Shown here: positions 8,661 to 19,100 of the stretch, in pieces
How the letters are laid out: every line of letters begins with the position of its first letter
How positions within the stretch are numbered: the stretch's first letter is position 1
Origin: Bifidobacterium stellenboschense
Lineage (GTDB): Bacteria; Actinomycetota; Actinomycetes; Actinomycetales; Bifidobacteriaceae
Direction: 5' to 3'
Assembly: GCF_000741785.1 (NCBI RefSeq)
Contig: NZ_JGZP01000012.1
Coordinates: 1 to 64,000, forward strand
Length of the DNA stretch: 64,000 bases
Made by a program: the position numbers and the translations under genes
The notes under the pieces: generated by a model
The model's database searches: none
What the model saw: only the letters and a program-made list of their open reading frames with translations
What the model was told of the DNA's origin: nothing

Positions 8661-9269
8661 TCAGCGGAGCTTGGCCAGACCGGCGGCGACGAGGGACGCG
8701 ACGGCGGCCTTGACGACGTCGCCGATCACGAAGCCCATCGAGGCGATGGCGACGACGGCGATCGGCGCGCCGGTCAGCGCGGACTGGACGAGGAATCCGA
8801 ACGCGTAGACGACCACGACGCCGCCGAGGAACGCGGCCGCGAAGTAGCGCAGCGCGGCGAGGAACGTCGCCTTCGCACCGTGTGCGCCCGTCTTGCCCTT
8901 GATCAGGGCGATGACGACCACACCCGGCAGGAAGCCGAGCAGGAAGCCGGCGCTCGGTCCGACGAGCGCCATCGTGGAGGCGCCGCCGGCGAACACCGGC
9001 AGACCGGCCGCGCCGGCCGCGAGATACGCGGCGACGGCGGCGCCCGCCTGACGCCACGTGAGCATGAGGCCGGCGAGCATCACGACGAACGTCTGCAACG
9101 TGATCGGCACCGGCGTGCCCGGAATCGGAATCTCGCCCGCGGCGGCGGAGACCCACATGAGCACGGCGAACAGTGCCGGCTTCCAGGAGACGGCGGCGAC
9201 GCGGCGCGCGACGGAGACGGACTTGGCGGCGGACGGTTGCGCGGCCGGCGTGGGGGTGTTGGACTGCAT
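8661..9269 (-). CDS. bioY: biotin transporter BioY
   Basis: Substrate-binding membrane component of an ECF-type biotin importer, 202 residues. Six hydrophobic segments follow a 30-residue Ala/Thr-rich N-terminus. The BioY pattern IPIPGTPVPITLQTFVVMLAG is present at about residues 55-75, followed by GPSAGFLLGF. The start at 9269 (MQSNTPTP) has GAGAAGGGAA upstream. No EcfT or EcfA genes are nearby, so it either works alone or shares an energising module encoded elsewhere. It is divergent from the biotin-dependent carboxylase, which fits joint control by biotin supply. Confidence 0.93.
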   Translation of the reverse strand: MQSNTPTPAAQPSAAKSVSVARRVAAVSWKPALFAVLMWVSAAAGEIPIPGTPVPITLQTFVVMLAGLMLTWRQAGAAVAAYLAAGAAGLPVFAGGASTMALVGPSAGFLLGFLPGVVVIALIKGKTGAHGAKATFLAALRYFAAAFLGGVVVVYAFGFLVQSALTGAPIAVVAIASMGFVIGDVVKAAVASLVAAGLAKLR

Positions 9270-9394
9270 GATGATGGTTCCCTTCTCGTGAAAGAGCGGA
9301 TCCGAACGGCGGATTCCGCCCGGCCGCCGGATGATCCGCGGCCTTTCCGGCGCGGTGGTCGAGGGCCACCGCCGGTGTTGCAACCGAGGATAGG

Positions 9395-9499
9395 ACCGTC
9401 AAGCTACGGTGACGTTTGTGGAAGGTAACAAAAGTTCGCATCACGTTTTGTAGACGTTTTGATTGAAACCGTCAGTTTCGAAGAGCAGAATCTGACGGT
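9395..9499. promoter_or_regulatory. bioY/carboxylase intergenic region with ACCGTCA motifs
   Basis: The heptamer ACCGTCA occurs at 9395-9401 and 9468-9474, and its complement TGACGGT at 9493-9499. The last two form ACCGTCAG-N16-CTGACGGT, whose right arm abuts the carboxylase ATG at 9500. The first overlaps ACCGT-N6-ACGGT. These could be operators for a shared biotin or lipid regulator, or the second dyad could fold in RNA over the start codon. No strong Shine-Dalgarno precedes the carboxylase gene. Confidence 0.4.
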
Positions 9500-11392
9500 A
9501 TGGGGCAATCCGTCAAGAAACTACTTATCGCCAATCGTGGTGAAATCGCCATGCGCGTGGTCCGCACCGCGCGTGAGATGGGCATCGCCACGGTGGCCGT
9601 CTACGCCGAACAGGACCGCGGGGCGCAATACGTGTCGCTCGCCGACGAGGCGTACCTGCTGCCCGGCGACACCTACCAGGACACGTATCTCAACGAGGAC
9701 CTGCTCATCGACATCCTGAAGCGCTCCGGCGCGGACGCCGTGCACCCCGGATACGGGTTCCTCTCCGAAGTGCCGTCCTTCGCCGCCAAGGTCGAGGAGG
9801 CCGGCGCGATCTGGGTGGGGCCGCACCACTCGGCGCTCACCGAGCTCGGCGACAAGATCACCGCGCGCCGCGTCGCATTGCGCGCCAAGGTGCCGCCCGT
9901 GCCCGGCCTGTCCGAATCGGTCAAGGACATCCGCACGCTGCTCGACTTCGCGCACACGCACGGCTACCCGATCATGATGAAGCGCACCGACGGCGGCGGC
10001 GGGCACGGCATCACCGTCGTGCGCGACGACGAGGAGCTGCGCCGCTTCTACACGAACCACGACGCGCTCGAAGGCGGCGACCTCGACGAATACTTCATCG
10101 AGAAGTTCATCGACAAGGCGCGACACGTCGAAACGCAGTCCGGGCGCGACTCCCACGGCGACTTCACCGTCTACTCGACGCGCGACTGCTCGCTGCAGCG
10201 GCGCAACCAGAAGCTCGTCGAGGAGGCGCCCGCGCCGTTCCTGACGGACAAGGTGACGGAGACGCTCGTCGAATACTCCCGACGCCTGTTCACCACCGTC
10301 GGCTACACGGGACTCGGCACCTGCGAGTTCATGGTCACGCCGAACGGCAAGGTCTACTTCCTCGAGGTGAACCCGCGCCTGCAGGTCGAGCACACCGTCT
10401 CCGAGGAGGTGTGCGGCCTCGACCTCGTGCGCGAACAGCTGAACATCGCCGCCGGCGGCGAGCTCACGCCCGCGCCCGAACCGCGCGGCCACAGCTTCGA
10501 GCTGCGTATCACCTCCGAGGATCCGGCCACGAACCTCACGCCGTCCTCCGGCACGCTGGAGCGCATCGTGTGGCCGTCCGGCCCCGGCGTGCGCATCGAC
10601 ACGGGCGTGGTCGAAGGCGACACGGTGTCGCCGAAGTTCGATTCGATGATGGGCAAGGTCGTCGTCACCGCGCAGGACCGCGCCGCCGCCGTGGCGCGCG
10701 TGCGCCGCGTGCTCGACGAGACGGTCATCGAGGGCGTGCCGACGCCGATCCCGCTGTTCAAGGAGATCTTCCGCGACGACGCGTTCACCGCCGAGCACGG
10801 TCACGCGTTCGACGTGAGCACGAAATGGCTGGAACGCACGTATCTCGACCGTGAGGCGAACGCGGCGCGCGGCGGGCAGCCGGCGTCGCTCGCCGGCGCG
10901 GCCGGTGCCGCCGGCGCGGACGCGAAGGTCGCGTCCGAGACGTTCGTCATCGAAATGAACGACAAACGCGTCAAACTCACCGTGCCGCTCGACATCGTCG
11001 AAAACCTCACCGGCGGCGCACGGGCGCGCGGCGCGAAACGCCCCACGCAGCCGTTGCGCGGTTCCGGCGCGCACGCCGGAGCCGGCACGGCGCGCGGTCC
11101 GGTCGACGACGGCGCGAAGTCCGGCATCATCGCCGCGCCGATGCAGGCCGTCGTCACGCGCGTCAACGTGGCCGAAGGCCAGGACGTCGCGAAGGGCGAC
11201 CTCATCGTCGTGCTCGAATCGATGAAGATGGAGAACTACGTGTACGCGCCGGCCGCGGGCACGGTGACGAAGATCTTCGTCGGCCCGGCGGACGGCGTCG
11301 AAGCCGGCGACACGCTGGTCACGCTGGACGTGGTTGGGGCGTCCGGCTCGGCCGGCGACGTGGACCACAAGGACAAGGAGGCCGCGGAATGA
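9500..11392 (+). CDS. accC: acyl-CoA carboxylase alpha subunit (biotin carboxylase + BCCP)
   Basis: Makes carboxybiotin for malonyl-CoA synthesis; 630 residues. It has an N-terminal biotin carboxylase domain (LLIANRGEIAMRV at 8-20, GGGGHGI ATP-loop variant near 170, FLEVNPRLQVEHTVSE near 290-305), a linker rich in Ala/Gly, and a C-terminal biotin carboxyl carrier domain with ESMKMEN. Lys576 is the biotinylation site. This two-in-one architecture is the actinobacterial AccA-type alpha subunit. It overlaps the beta-subunit gene by four bases (ATGA), so the two are coupled. It is the first gene of the carboxylase operon, divergent from bioY. Symbol naming varies (accA3/accC). Confidence 0.95.
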   Translation: MGQSVKKLLIANRGEIAMRVVRTAREMGIATVAVYAEQDRGAQYVSLADEAYLLPGDTYQDTYLNEDLLIDILKRSGADAVHPGYGFLSEVPSFAAKVEEAGAIWVGPHHSALTELGDKITARRVALRAKVPPVPGLSESVKDIRTLLDFAHTHGYPIMMKRTDGGGGHGITVVRDDEELRRFYTNHDALEGGDLDEYFIEKFIDKARHVETQSGRDSHGDFTVYSTRDCSLQRRNQKLVEEAPAPFLTDKVTETLVEYSRRLFTTVGYTGLGTCEFMVTPNGKVYFLEVNPRLQVEHTVSEEVCGLDLVREQLNIAAGGELTPAPEPRGHSFELRITSEDPATNLTPSSGTLERIVWPSGPGVRIDTGVVEGDTVSPKFDSMMGKVVVTAQDRAAAVARVRRVLDETVIEGVPTPIPLFKEIFRDDAFTAEHGHAFDVSTKWLERTYLDREANAARGGQPASLAGAAGAAGADAKVASETFVIEMNDKRVKLTVPLDIVENLTGGARARGAKRPTQPLRGSGAHAGAGTARGPVDDGAKSGIIAAPMQAVVTRVNVAEGQDVAKGDLIVVLESMKMENYVYAPAAGTVTKIFVGPADGVEAGDTLVTLDVVGASGSAGDVDHKDKEAAE

Positions 11393-13014
11393 CCGACATC
11401 GTGGAACTGCCCGCCGTGCGCGACGCCGTGAAGCAGGGCGGCGAGCGCGGCGTCGCCGCCGGGGACGGCCGGCAGCCGCTGCGCGCGGCCGTCGTCAAGG
11501 CCGCCGAACTCGCACGCGACGCCGAACGTCGCGCGCGCGACAAGCAGCACGCCAAGCACAAGAAGACCGCGCGCGAACGCCTCGACCTGCTGTTCGACAC
11601 CGGCAGCTTCGAGGAGATCGGCCGCTTCCAGGGCGGTGACATCAACGCCGGAAACGCGGGCGCGGCCGTGATCTGCGGCTTCGGTCTCGTCTACGGGCGC
11701 AAGGTCGCCGTCTACGCGCAGGACTTCTCCGTCAAGGGCGGCACGCTCGGCACCGCGGAGGGCGAGAAAATCTGCCACCTCATGGACATGGCCATCGCGC
11801 TCAAGGTGCCGATCGTCGCCATCGTCGATTCGGGCGGCGCGCGCATCCAGGAGGGCGTCGCCGCGCTCACCCAGTACGGGCGCATCTTCCGCAAGACGTG
11901 CGAGGCGAGCGGCTACGTGCCGCAGATCTCGCTCATCCTCGGGCCGTGCGCGGGCGGCGCCGTCTACTGCCCGGCCCTGACCGACCTCATCATCATGACG
12001 CGCGAGAACTCCGACATGTTCGTCACCGGACCGGACGTCGTCAAGGCCGCGACCGGCGAGACCATCTCGATGGCCGACCTGGGCGGCGGCGAAGTCCACA
12101 ACCGCAGGTCGGGCGTCGCGCACTACCTCGGCGCCGACGAGTCCGACGCGATCGACTACGCGCGCACCGTGCTTGCCTACCTGCCGTCCAACTGCGGTGA
12201 GAAGCCGCCCGTCTACGCGTACGCCGCCACGCGCGCCGAACGCGAGACCGCGAAACGGCTCGCGCGCATCGTTCCCGACAACGACCGCCAGCCGTACGAC
12301 ATGCTCGACGTGATCCGCTGCATCGTCGACTACGGCGAGTTCGTGCAGGTGCACGAACTGTTCGCCGCGTCCGCGCTCGTCGGATTCGCATGCATCGAAG
12401 GCCGGCCGGTCGGCATCGTCGCGAACCAGCCGAACGTGAACGCCGGCATCCTCGACGTGGACTCCTCCGAGAAGATCGCCCGGTTCGTGCGCCTGTGCGA
12501 CGCGTTCAACCTGCCCGTCGTCACCCTCGTGGACACGCCCGGCTACAAGCCCGGCGCCGAACAGGAGCATGCGGGCATCATCCGCCGCGGCGCGAAGGTC
12601 ATCTACGCGTACGCGAACGCGCAGGTGCCGCTCGTCACCGTCGTGCTGCGCAAGGCGTTCGGCGGCGCGTACATCGTGATGGGCTCCAAGGCCATCGGCG
12701 CCGACATGAACTTCGCCTGGCCGAGCTCGCAGATCGCGGTGCTCGGCGCGGCCGGCGCGGTGAACATCATCCACCGCCACGACCTCGCCAAGGCCAAGGC
12801 GTCCGGCAGGGACGTGGAGGCGCTGCGCGCGAAGTACATCGCCGACTACGAGGAGACCACCGTCAACGCGAACCTCTCGCTCGAACTCGGACAGATCGAC
12901 GCGATGATCGACCCCGAGCAGACGCGCGAGGCGATCGTCGCCTCGCTCGGCACGCTCGCCAGCAAACGCCGCGTCCGCCCGAACGACAAGCACCACGGCA
13001 ACCAGCCGCTGTAG
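11389..13014 (+). CDS. accD: acyl-CoA carboxylase beta subunit (carboxyltransferase)
   Basis: Transfers CO2 from carboxybiotin to acetyl- or propionyl-CoA; 541 residues, the usual length for AccD/PccB. The family signatures are clear: KKTARERLDLLFDTGSFEE (46-64), IVDSGGARIQEGV, GPCAGGAVYCPALTDL, FVTGPDVVK, and the second crotonase half with TPGYKPGAEQEHAG and KAFGGAYIVMGSK. It overlaps the alpha gene by four bases and is followed by fas on the same strand after a palindromic repeat. It supplies malonyl-CoA to Fas. Acetyl versus propionyl preference cannot be read with certainty; the context favours acetyl-CoA. Confidence 0.95.
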   Translation: MTDIVELPAVRDAVKQGGERGVAAGDGRQPLRAAVVKAAELARDAERRARDKQHAKHKKTARERLDLLFDTGSFEEIGRFQGGDINAGNAGAAVICGFGLVYGRKVAVYAQDFSVKGGTLGTAEGEKICHLMDMAIALKVPIVAIVDSGGARIQEGVAALTQYGRIFRKTCEASGYVPQISLILGPCAGGAVYCPALTDLIIMTRENSDMFVTGPDVVKAATGETISMADLGGGEVHNRRSGVAHYLGADESDAIDYARTVLAYLPSNCGEKPPVYAYAATRAERETAKRLARIVPDNDRQPYDMLDVIRCIVDYGEFVQVHELFAASALVGFACIEGRPVGIVANQPNVNAGILDVDSSEKIARFVRLCDAFNLPVVTLVDTPGYKPGAEQEHAGIIRRGAKVIYAYANAQVPLVTVVLRKAFGGAYIVMGSKAIGADMNFAWPSSQIAVLGAAGAVNIIHRHDLAKAKASGRDVEALRAKYIADYEETTVNANLSLELGQIDAMIDPEQTREAIVASLGTLASKRRVRPNDKHHGNQPL

Positions 13015-13019
13015 CGGTC

Positions 13020-13128
13020 CCGCTCCCGCCGGCGGGAGCTGTCCCGCAGGCGCGGGACTGAGGGTGGTTCCTCCGTGAAGACCACCCCCAGTCGGCTACC
13101 GCCGACAGCCCCCGCCAGCGGGGGCGGG
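13020..13128. repeat. palindromic repeat pair (family A) before fas
   Basis: A forward unit (GCTCCCGCCGGCGGGAGC hairpin at 13022-13039, GTCCCGC/GCGGGAC hairpin, TGAGGGTGGT tail) is followed by a reverse unit (ACCACCCCCA tail at 13081, GTCGGC/GCCGAC hairpin, GCCCCCGCCAGCGGGGGC at 13108-13125). It lies in the 157-base gap between the carboxylase beta gene and fas and could reduce read-through or stabilise the upstream mRNA end. Confidence 0.85.
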
Positions 13129-13171
13129 CATACAGACTTACGCAACAGAAGAACACAGACAAGGAACACCA

Positions 13172-16100
13172 ATGAGCACATTCTTCCTCGACCAGCTCGC
13201 CGCAGGCGAGACGCCGCACGCGCTCGCCTTCGCGGGCCAGTCCACGCCGTGGCCGGTCGCGCTCGCCGACCAGACCACCGATCCGACGCTCGCCGAGGCG
13301 CTGCACGCGCACGTCGACGCCGCCTACACGAAGCTCACGCCGGTGAACGCCGACCTGCTCGCCACCACCGGCCGCCCGGTCGACCTGTTCGGCTTCACGC
13401 CGAACCCGGCCCGCCTCGGCGCGGCCGCCGACGCCACCGCCTCCGTCGAAGGCATCGCCCTCACCCAGCTCGGCGCGCTCATCGACCTCGAACACCTCGG
13501 CTACACGCTGCCCGCCGCCAAGCCGGCCGCCGTGCTCGGCCACTCGCAGGGCGTGCTCGCCGTCCACATGGCCAAGGCCATCGAACGGATCGGCTCCATC
13601 GAAGCCGCCCGCGACCAGATCGACGAGATCCTCGCCACCGCCGCCCTGATCGGCGCCGCCGGCACGCGCGCCGCCCGCGAACTCGCCCTGAACCCGCTGC
13701 ACGGCGAGGCCACGCCGATGCTGTCGGTGCGCGGCGCCACCCGCGCCCAGGTCGAGACGCTCGCCGCCCGCGTCAACAACCCGCGCGGACCGATTGCCAT
13801 CGCCGTGACCAACTCGGACGACCACCACGTGATCTCCGGCTTCCCGGACGACCTCGCCGCCTTCGCCGTCGAAGTCGCCAAGGAGCACAAGAAGCAGGCC
13901 GCCCTGCGCGAGGAGAAGGTGCGCGGCGGCGCCGTGTTCGCGCCCGTGCTCGAATACCTCGACGTGACTCTGCCGTTCCACTCCCCGCTCATGAAGCCCG
14001 CCGTCGACCAGACGATCGCCTGGGCCGAGGCCTGCGGCTTCGACACCGACCGCGCCCGCGCGCTCGCCGAGGAGGTGCTGCTCAACCATGTGGATTGGGC
14101 CGCCCGCGTGCGCGAGGCCCTGACCGACACCGACCCGGCCAAACTGTGGATCGTGGACATGGGCCCGGGCTCCACGCTCGGCAAGCTCATCGGCAACGTG
14201 GTCGAAGGCACCGGCGTGGGCGTCGTCGAAGCGACCACGCTCGCCGAGCGCGCCGCCCTCTCCACGCTCGACCCGGCCGAGGCCGAGACGCTGCGCACCC
14301 AGAACTGGAAGGCGTTCGCCCCGCGCGTGGCGCACACGCCCGCCGGCGACCGCCTCGTCACCAAGTTCTCCGAGCTCACCGGCAAGCCGCCGGTGCTGCT
14401 GCCCGGCATGACCCCCACCACCGTCGACCCGGAGATCGTCGCCGCGGCGGCGAACGCAGGCTACTGGGCGGAGCTCGCCGGCGGCGGCCAGGTCACCGCC
14501 GAGGTGTTCGACCGTCACGTCGCCAAGCTCGAGGAGCTGCTCGACGAAGGCCGCACCGTCGAGTTCAACGCCATGTTCATGGACCGTTACCTGTGGAACC
14601 TCCAGTTCGGCTCCTCCCGCATCGTGCCGAAGAAGCGCGCGTCCGGCGCGCCGATCGACGGCGTCGTCGTCTCCGCCGGCGTGCCCGAGCTCGACGAGGC
14701 CGTGGCGTTGGTCGTGCAGCTCAAGAAGGACGGCCTGCCGTACGTGAGCTTCAAGCCCGGCACCGTCGACCAGATCCGTCAGGTGATCCGCATCGCCAAG
14801 GCCGTCGCCCCGACCGTCATCCTCATGCAGGTCGAAGGCGGCGCCGCCGGCGGCCACCACAGCTGGGAGTCGCTCGACGACCTGCTCACCTCCACCTACG
14901 CCGAAGTGCGCGCCTGCGACAACCTCGTGCTCGTCGCCGGCGGCGGCATCGGCACGCCGGAACGCGCCGCCGACTACCTGTCCGGCCAGTGGTCGCGCGC
15001 CTACGGCCTGCCCGACATGCCGGTCGATGGCGTGCTCGTCGGCACCGCCGTCATGACCGCCAAGGAGGCGCACACCAGCCCCGAGGTCAAGCAGCTGCTC
15101 GTCAAGACCCCCGGCATCACCGCCGAGACCGTCGCCGCGTCCGGCGCGGCCGACGACCCGTTCGCCCCCGCCGGCGAGCGCTGGGTGCCGTCCGGCAAGT
15201 CTGTGGGCGGTGTCGCGTCCGGTCTGAGCCACCTGCACGCCGACATCTACGAGGTGGAGAACGCCTCCGCCGTGTGCGGCCGTCTGCTCGTGCGCGTCAT
15301 GAAGCACCCCGAGGAGCTCGAGTCCCGCCGCGACGAGATCATCGCCGCGCTGGACCGCACCGCCAAGCCGTACTTCGGCGATCTGGCCTCGATGACCTAC
15401 CTTCAGTGGGCGCAGCGGTTCGCCGACCTCGCCTACCCGTGGGTGGACGACACGTACGCCGACCGTTTCCTGCATCTGCTCCACCGCATCGAGGCGCGTG
15501 TGGCCGACGTGGATTCCGGCGAGTTCGATTCGAAGCTCGACGTGACCCGCGACGACGTGATTGCCGATCCGGCGCCCGCGCTCGAGGCGCTGGCCGCCGC
15601 CTACTCGCAGGCCGCCGAGCTCACGGTCACTCCGGCCGATGAGGCGTGGTTCCCGGTGCTCGTGCGCGAATACCCGAAGCCGATGCCGTTCGTGCCGGTC
15701 ATCGACAACGATCTGCTGCGCTGGTGGGGCCAGGATCAGCTCTGGCAGTCCGAGGATCCGCGTTATTCCGCGGATTCCGTGCGCGTCATCCCCGGTCCGA
15801 TCTCCGTGGCCGGCATCACCACCGTCGACGAGCCGGTGGCCGACATCCTCGGCCGTTTCGAGGCCGCCGCGCTGGAACGCGCGAAGGAGTCCGGCGCCGT
15901 TTCCGAGACCGCGTACGCGACGCTTGGCGAGGCCGGGAACGCCGAGGACTTCATCCGCAAGTCGCCGAACATCTCCTGGGTGGGCCACGTGACCGACAAC
16001 CCGGCCTACGGCACCAAGCTCGGCGACAAGGACTATGAGATCCGCGCCGTGGATGCCGCGAACGGCGAATACGACCTCGACATCCATCTCGACACGTATT

Positions 16101-19100
16101 GGGACGACGATCCGGACGGCGGCAAGTCGAAGCACGCCGTGCGCGACATCGTCATCCCGCTCACCGTGCCGACCGACGCGACCGGCGGCATGCCGATCGT
16201 CAACCGCGAACGGCTGATCCCGGACGTGTACGCGATGCTCGCCGCCACCGCCGGCATCGGCAACACCGCCATCACCGGCGACAAGCTGACCGCGATGCCG
16301 GCCATTTCGGCCCCCTCTGACGAGGGGGCTGGCACGCGCAGCGTGACTGGGGGAGAGACCGCGGCCACGGCCGCTTCGCGTCCGTTCGGCGAGGCGCACG
16401 CCACCTACACGTTCTCCGCGAACCTCGGCTACGACCACGAGGCGGCTACCGGCGGCGCCCTGCCGGGTACGCTGCGCGCCTCCCGCATCGCGCCGGACGC
16501 GCTCGTCGGCCCCGCCTGGCCGGCGATCTACGCGGCGCTCGGTTCCGTGTCCGTGAACGGCTATCCGGTCATTGAGGGTCTGCTCAACGCCGTCCACCTC
16601 GACCATCTCATCGAACTCGAAGAGACCGAGGATGAACTGTTGAAGCACGTCGGCGAGACCGTCACGCTCACCTCCTGGGCCGAGGACTACTTCGAATCCG
16701 CGTCCGGCCGCGTCGTCACCATCCACGTGACCCACACCGCCGCCGACGGCACGCTGCTCGCCCGCGAGACCGAACGTTTCGCGATCCGCGGCCGCGTCTA
16801 CTCCGACGCGCTGCCCGTCGACTCCCCGGAGTTCGGCGACGCGCAGCACGACGAAATCGAATCCACTCCGCGAAGGCTCCTGCGCCGCGTCAAGGTGACC
16901 GCGCCGAACGACATGACCGCGTTCGCCCGCACCTCCGGCGACTTCAACCCGATCCACACCTCCAAGCGCGGCGCCGCGATCTCCGGCCTCGCCGCGCCGC
17001 TCGTGCACGGCATGTGGCTGTCCGCCACCGCCCAGCACGCGGTGCAGGCGGCCGACGAGAAGGGCTCCCACTACGAGATCGCCGGCTGGACCTACAACAT
17101 GTACGGCATGGTCCAGCTGAACGACGAGGTCGAGATCTCCGTCGAACGCGTCGGCAAGGTGCGCCACGGCGGCATGGCCCTCGAGGTCACCTGCCGCATC
17201 GACGGCCAGCTCGTCTCCCGCGGCACCGCCCTGGTGCGCGCCCCCGAGGCCGCGTTCGTCTACCCCGGCCAGGGCATCCAGAAGCAGGGCATGGTCCTCG
17301 ACGAGCGCGCCAAGTCGCCCGCCGCCCGCGACGTGTGGGAACGCGCCGACAAGCTCACCCGTGACAGGCTCGGGTTCTCGATCCTCGCCCTCGTGCGCGA
17401 CAACCCCAAGGAGCTCACCGCCAACGGCGTCACCTACCGCCACCCGGAAGGCCTGCTCAACCTCACGCAGTTCACGCAGGTCGCGCTCGCCACCGTCGCG
17501 TTCGCGCAGACCGCTCGCCTGCGCGAATCCGGCAGCGACATCTGGCCCGCCTACTTCGCCGGCCACTCTCTTGGCGAATACAACGCGCTGTCCGCGTTCG
17601 CCGGCGTGATCCCGCTGGAGACCGTGCTCGAACTCGTATTCCACCGCGGCTCCACGATGCACCACCTCATCCCGCGCGACGCGCAGGGCCGCTCCAACTA
17701 CCGCATGGGTGCGCTTCGCCCGAACCAGTTCGGCGTGGGCGACTCGCAAGTGAAGGCGTACGTCGAATCCGTGTCCGAGAAGACCGGCGAGTTCCTGCAG
17801 ATCGTCAACTACAACCTGGCCGGCGCGCAGTACGCGGTCGCCGGCACGATCGCGGGCCTCAAGGCGCTGCAGGCGGACGCGAACCGCCGCGCCAAGGAGG
17901 CGGGCGGCAAGCCGGCGTTCATGCTCGTGCCCGGCATCGACGTGCCGTTCCACTCCACGCTGCTCAGGAAGGGTGTGCCGGAGTTCCGCGACAAGCTTGA
18001 TGCGCTGCTTCCCGCATACATCGACTACCGTGGCCGCCTCGTCGGCCGCTACATCCCGAACCTCGTGGCCACGCCGTTCGAGATGACCAAGGAGTTCGCG
18101 GCGAAGATCCTCGAGGTCGTGCCCTCCGAGCGCATCAAGGCCGCGCTCGACGATCCGGCCGTGTGGGACTCCTACGCCGCCGACGACCAGAAGCTCGGCC
18201 GCCTGCTGCTCACCGAACTGCTCTCCTGGCAGTTCGCCTCCCCGGTGCGCTGGATCGAGACCCAGTCGCTGCTCTTCCACAAGGCCGCGCAGGGCGGTCT
18301 CGGCGTGGAGGAGTACGTGGAGGTCGGCCTCGGCAACGCGCCGACGCTCGCCAACCTCGGTGCCAAGACCCTGCGTCTGCCCGAGTTCGCCGGCACCGAC
18401 GTCACCGTCTACAACGTGGGCCGCGACGAAGGCCGTGTGTACATGACCGATTCGGACAGCCTCGTGCCCGAGGAGGAACCGGAGAGCGCTTCCGCCGCTT
18501 CGGCCGCTCCGGCCGATTCGGCCCCCTCGGACGAGGGGGCTGGCACGCGCAGCGTGACTGGGGGAGCGACCGCTCCCAGCCCTGCCGCGAGGTCTCTCCC
18601 TCAATCGGCTGCGCCGACAGCTCCCTCGTCAGAGGGAGCCACGGTGAGCGGTGCCTCCGCCGTCGCCGAACTCGGTTCCGCCGCCACCGGCTCCGTCGCC
18701 GACCTGCCGTTCAAGGCCGCCGACGCGATCGGCGTGCTCATGGCCTACTCGGCCAAGGTGCGCCTCGACCAGATCGGCGCCTCCGACACCACCGACACGC
18801 TCACCAACGGCGTGTCCTCCCGCCGCAACCAGCTGCTCATGGACATCAGCTCGGAGCTGGGCGTGGCCAGCGTGGACGGCGCCGCCGAGGCGACGCTCAC
18901 CCAGCTCGCCCAGATCGTGAACAAGGCCGCCCCGAACTACAAGCCGTTCGGCCCGGTCCTCTCCGACGCGATCCGCGACCGTCTGCGCGCCCTGTTCGGC
19001 GCGGCCGGCGTCAAGCCGGCGCACATCCGCGAACGCGTGACCGGCGTGTGGCGGCTCGGCGAAGGCTGGGTGGCCGCCACGACCGCCGCGCTCCTGCTTG

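Noticed and set aside
12863-18604. A 1913-codon minus-strand frame opposite fas
   Set aside because: It is a shadow of the fas coding pattern, rich in His/Gly/Arg, and has no family resemblance. The plus strand encodes conserved enzymatic domains.
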